A stretch of DNA of 54,479 bases from positions 1-54,479 of the forward strand of contig JABFRW010000029.1 in assembly GCA_013140805.1 (NCBI GenBank), given 5' to 3'. Under the pieces are notes generated by a model. The model worked only from the letters and a program-made list of their open reading frames with translations, was not told the DNA's origin and searched no databases. The stretch's first letter is position 1. Each line of letters opens with the position of its first letter. Position numbers and translations under genes: made by a program. Shown one piece after another: positions 52,643-54,479 of this stretch. Source of the stretch: Candidatus Eisenbacteria bacterium. GTDB taxonomy: Bacteria > Eisenbacteria > RBG-16-71-46.

Positions 52643-54479
52643 ATGCACTCATTCCTTCGACGAACCCTCGCCGGCCCGCTCGCGGCCCTTGCAACTGTGT
52701 CGATGTGCGTGCTGCTCGTGCTCCAGGCTGGATGCGGGAACGTCAGCCAGAACTCCTTGGCGCCACTGCCGCCGTCGCCGAGTGCGACCATCGCGGGATC
52801 GGCGCACGCACAGGGCGGCCCGGGGATGCAGGGCGTTGTCGTCACGCTCGAAGCGATCGACGACGGTGTGTCTGCGAGTGTCTACCGCACGCTTCGCGAG
52901 CAGGAATCGTCGGCGCTGAGCGCGAAGGTCGGAGGGACGACGCTCGGTAGTTCGGCTCTCGCGGGGCCGAGCCGCTCGGCGGTGACGGACGCCCGTGGCC
53001 GCTTCGCATTTGCCGACGTGTCGCCTGGTGCCTATCTCCTGACCGGGATCGCGGAGAACCACATCGGGGGTGTCGTGCGCACGACGGTCAAGCCGCTCGA
53101 GACCACGACACTGGACACCACGTTCGTGGACATCGCGATGATGCCGACCGGCAAGTTCTACGGCACCGTGACGCTCGAGAACGCGGCGAACCACCAGAGC
53201 ACGGTCGTCTACGTGGACGGCAGCTCGTACGTCGCGGTTACGAACGCCGCTGGCGGCTACCGCATCGAGGGCGTGCCGGTCGGCACCTGGACGGTGCGCG
53301 GCACTCACGCCGGCTATCTCGATCGCTCGGTGAACGGCTCGATCGCGGCCGCGGGCGACAGCATCCCGCTGACCTCATTCGAGCTCCCGCTCAACTCGAA
53401 CATCGCGCCGACGGCCAGCCCGAACGATCCAACGTCGCCGGTCGCGCACACGCTCACGGGGCTGTCGGGCTCGGGCAGCGACGCCGACGGCACGATCGCG
53501 CGCTACGAGTGGGACTTCACGAACGACGGCACGTTCGACTACTCGAGCACGACCACGGCCAGCACCACGCACGACTACGGCACGTCCGGCACCTACACGG
53601 CGAAGCTGCGCGTGACCGACAACGACGGAGCGATCGGACTCGCAGTCGTGACCCTGAACGTGGTCGACGGCGTGTTCGTGTCGCCCACCGGCAACGATAG
53701 CGACCCCGGTACCTACGACCAGCCGGTGTTGACGATCAACACCGGTCTCAACCTCGCGCAGTTCTCCGACCGCAACTACATCTTCATCGCCACGGGCACG
53801 TACACGGAGACGCCGTCGTTCCCGGCCGGCAAGGAAGTGCGCGGCGGGATGACGACGGGCACCACGTGGACGCAGACGCTGGGCAACTACAGCATCGTCA
53901 ACGTCGGCACCTCGCCCGCGACGATCTCGGGCGCGAACATGCCGACGCTGGTGAGCGGCGTCGACATCCGCGCGAGCAACCAGGTGACGGCGGGCGGTAC
54001 GTCGATCGCGCTTCACATCTCCAACAGCTCCTCGGCGCTGCTCCTCACGGACTGCAAGTTCACGGCCGGAAACGGCGCGGTCGGTCTGTCGAAGTCGCCG
54101 GGCGCCAACGGCGGTAACGCGAGCGGTGCGTCCGGCCTGTCCGGCGGACTTGGAGGCATTCCCGGCGGCGGCAACGGCGGCACGGGCGGCCTCGGTGGTG
54201 GCGGTAATGGCAACCCGGGTGGCCCCAGCCTGGGCTGCAACGGTGGCGGTTTCGGCGGCTTTACCTTCTCCTGCTCGCCCGGCGGCATCGGCCAAAACGG
54301 CTTCAACTCCTGCACGCCGGGTGACGGAGCGAACGGCGCGACCCTGGCGAACGGCGGCCAGACCGTCGCTGGGGTCTGGAATCCTGCGGCCGGCAACAAC
54401 GGCGTCAACGGCACCGGTGGCGCGGGCGGTGGCGGCTCGTTCGCGGTGTACCTCTACAACGCGCTGCCCACGTTCTCCC
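52643..54479 (+). CDS. Large surface lipoprotein, PKD and glycine-rich, cut by window edge
   Basis: ATG 52643; no stop before the window end (612 codons seen). Lipobox QAGC (Cys 31). Two regulatory-like Ig domains follow (GRFAFADVSPGAYLL, GGYRIEGVPVGTWTV), then a PKD domain (IARYEWDFTNDGTFDYSS, TYTAKLRVTDNDGA). A DUF1565/parallel-helix start comes next (VSPTGNDSDPGTYDQPVLTI), and a glycine-rich collagen-like part (LGGGGNGNPGGPS) begins near residue 490. It is probably an anchored surface adhesin; the end is unknown. Confidence 0.85.
   Translation, partial: MHSFLRRTLAGPLAALATVSMCVLLVLQAGCGNVSQNSLAPLPPSPSATIAGSAHAQGGPGMQGVVVTLEAIDDGVSASVYRTLREQESSALSAKVGGTTLGSSALAGPSRSAVTDARGRFAFADVSPGAYLLTGIAENHIGGVVRTTVKPLETTTLDTTFVDIAMMPTGKFYGTVTLENAANHQSTVVYVDGSSYVAVTNAAGGYRIEGVPVGTWTVRGTHAGYLDRSVNGSIAAAGDSIPLTSFELPLNSNIAPTASPNDPTSPVAHTLTGLSGSGSDADGTIARYEWDFTNDGTFDYSSTTTASTTHDYGTSGTYTAKLRVTDNDGAIGLAVVTLNVVDGVFVSPTGNDSDPGTYDQPVLTINTGLNLAQFSDRNYIFIATGTYTETPSFPAGKEVRGGMTTGTTWTQTLGNYSIVNVGTSPATISGANMPTLVSGVDIRASNQVTAGGTSIALHISNSSSALLLTDCKFTAGNGAVGLSKSPGANGGNASGASGLSGGLGGIPGGGNGGTGGLGGGGNGNPGGPSLGCNGGGFGGFTFSCSPGGIGQNGFNSCTPGDGANGATLANGGQTVAGVWNPAAGNNGVNGTGGAGGGGSFAVYLYNALPTFS

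Noticed and set aside
51791-52648. N-terminal extension of the propeller gene
   Set aside because: The frame is open, but the signal peptide and ribosome binding site place the start at 51790.
1-54479. CRISPR arrays, rRNA and tRNA genes, phage genes
   Set aside because: None seen: no regularly spaced direct repeats with spacers, no rRNA-like conserved blocks, and no tRNA cloverleaf noticed on reading both strands.

Overview
The window is about 54 kb of high-GC bacterial DNA with long ORFs, dense packing and many ATGA or GTGA stop/start overlaps. Several secreted proteins end in a FlgD-like Ig domain of the GRRV...G-Y-RLRA type. That, with many lipoproteins, NtrC/sigma-54 control and kinase-propeller proteins, suggests an uncultivated diderm of the Eisenbacteria/FCB type. 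This placement is inferred from gene content only; no rRNA or tRNA gene is visible.

Layout. 1-5307: the N-terminal part of a Ser/Thr kinase (reverse strand), then a forward series of DinB, MoaD-like sulfur carrier, BNR propeller, DinB, MOSC and a triple-repeat secreted protein. 5462-27553: a large carbohydrate locus that reads as a beta-1,3-glucan (laminarin-type) utilization system. It holds a GH17 lipoprotein, a 1166-aa GH94-like phosphorylase candidate, two GH16-type proteins, a GH1 beta-glucosidase, a clan GH-A hydrolase fused to a probable outer-membrane barrel, a complete oligopeptide-type ABC importer, carbohydrate-binding secreted proteins and a ROK repressor. Three copies of one inverted-repeat operator lie in its two divergent promoter regions, each placed like the -35 box of a promoter.

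27648-29419: a graveyard of IS256-, IS3- and IS110-type remnants. 29555-36689: a six-gene reverse operon (MacA-like adaptor, ABC ATPase, two FtsX/MacB-type permeases, NtrC-type regulator, histidine kinase) behind a sigma-54 consensus that lies so close to the first ATG that the mRNA would be leaderless. 36962-40631: a small membrane protein, a prenyltransferase/squalene-cyclase-like pseudogene with two in-frame stops, a subtilase and a third DinB protein. 40663-42883: an orphan FlgD-domain fragment beside a palindromic element in which IS30 sits between two identical 332-bp inverted copies of an IS3-type end. 42937-54479: a DUF4097-like protein, a lipoprotein, an MFS transporter, a Ser/Thr kinase with a TolB-like propeller, a 13-fold repeat propeller protein and two regulatory-like-domain secreted proteins, the last cut by the window edge.

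Proposed working of the glucan locus: surface and periplasmic GH16/GH17 and barrel-fused enzymes cut the polymer; the binding protein and permeases import oligosaccharides; GH1 and the phosphorylase finish them in the cytoplasm; the ROK protein senses a product and controls both divergent promoter regions. No single gene is unprecedented, but the architecture, the operator geometry and the barrel fusion are worth testing.
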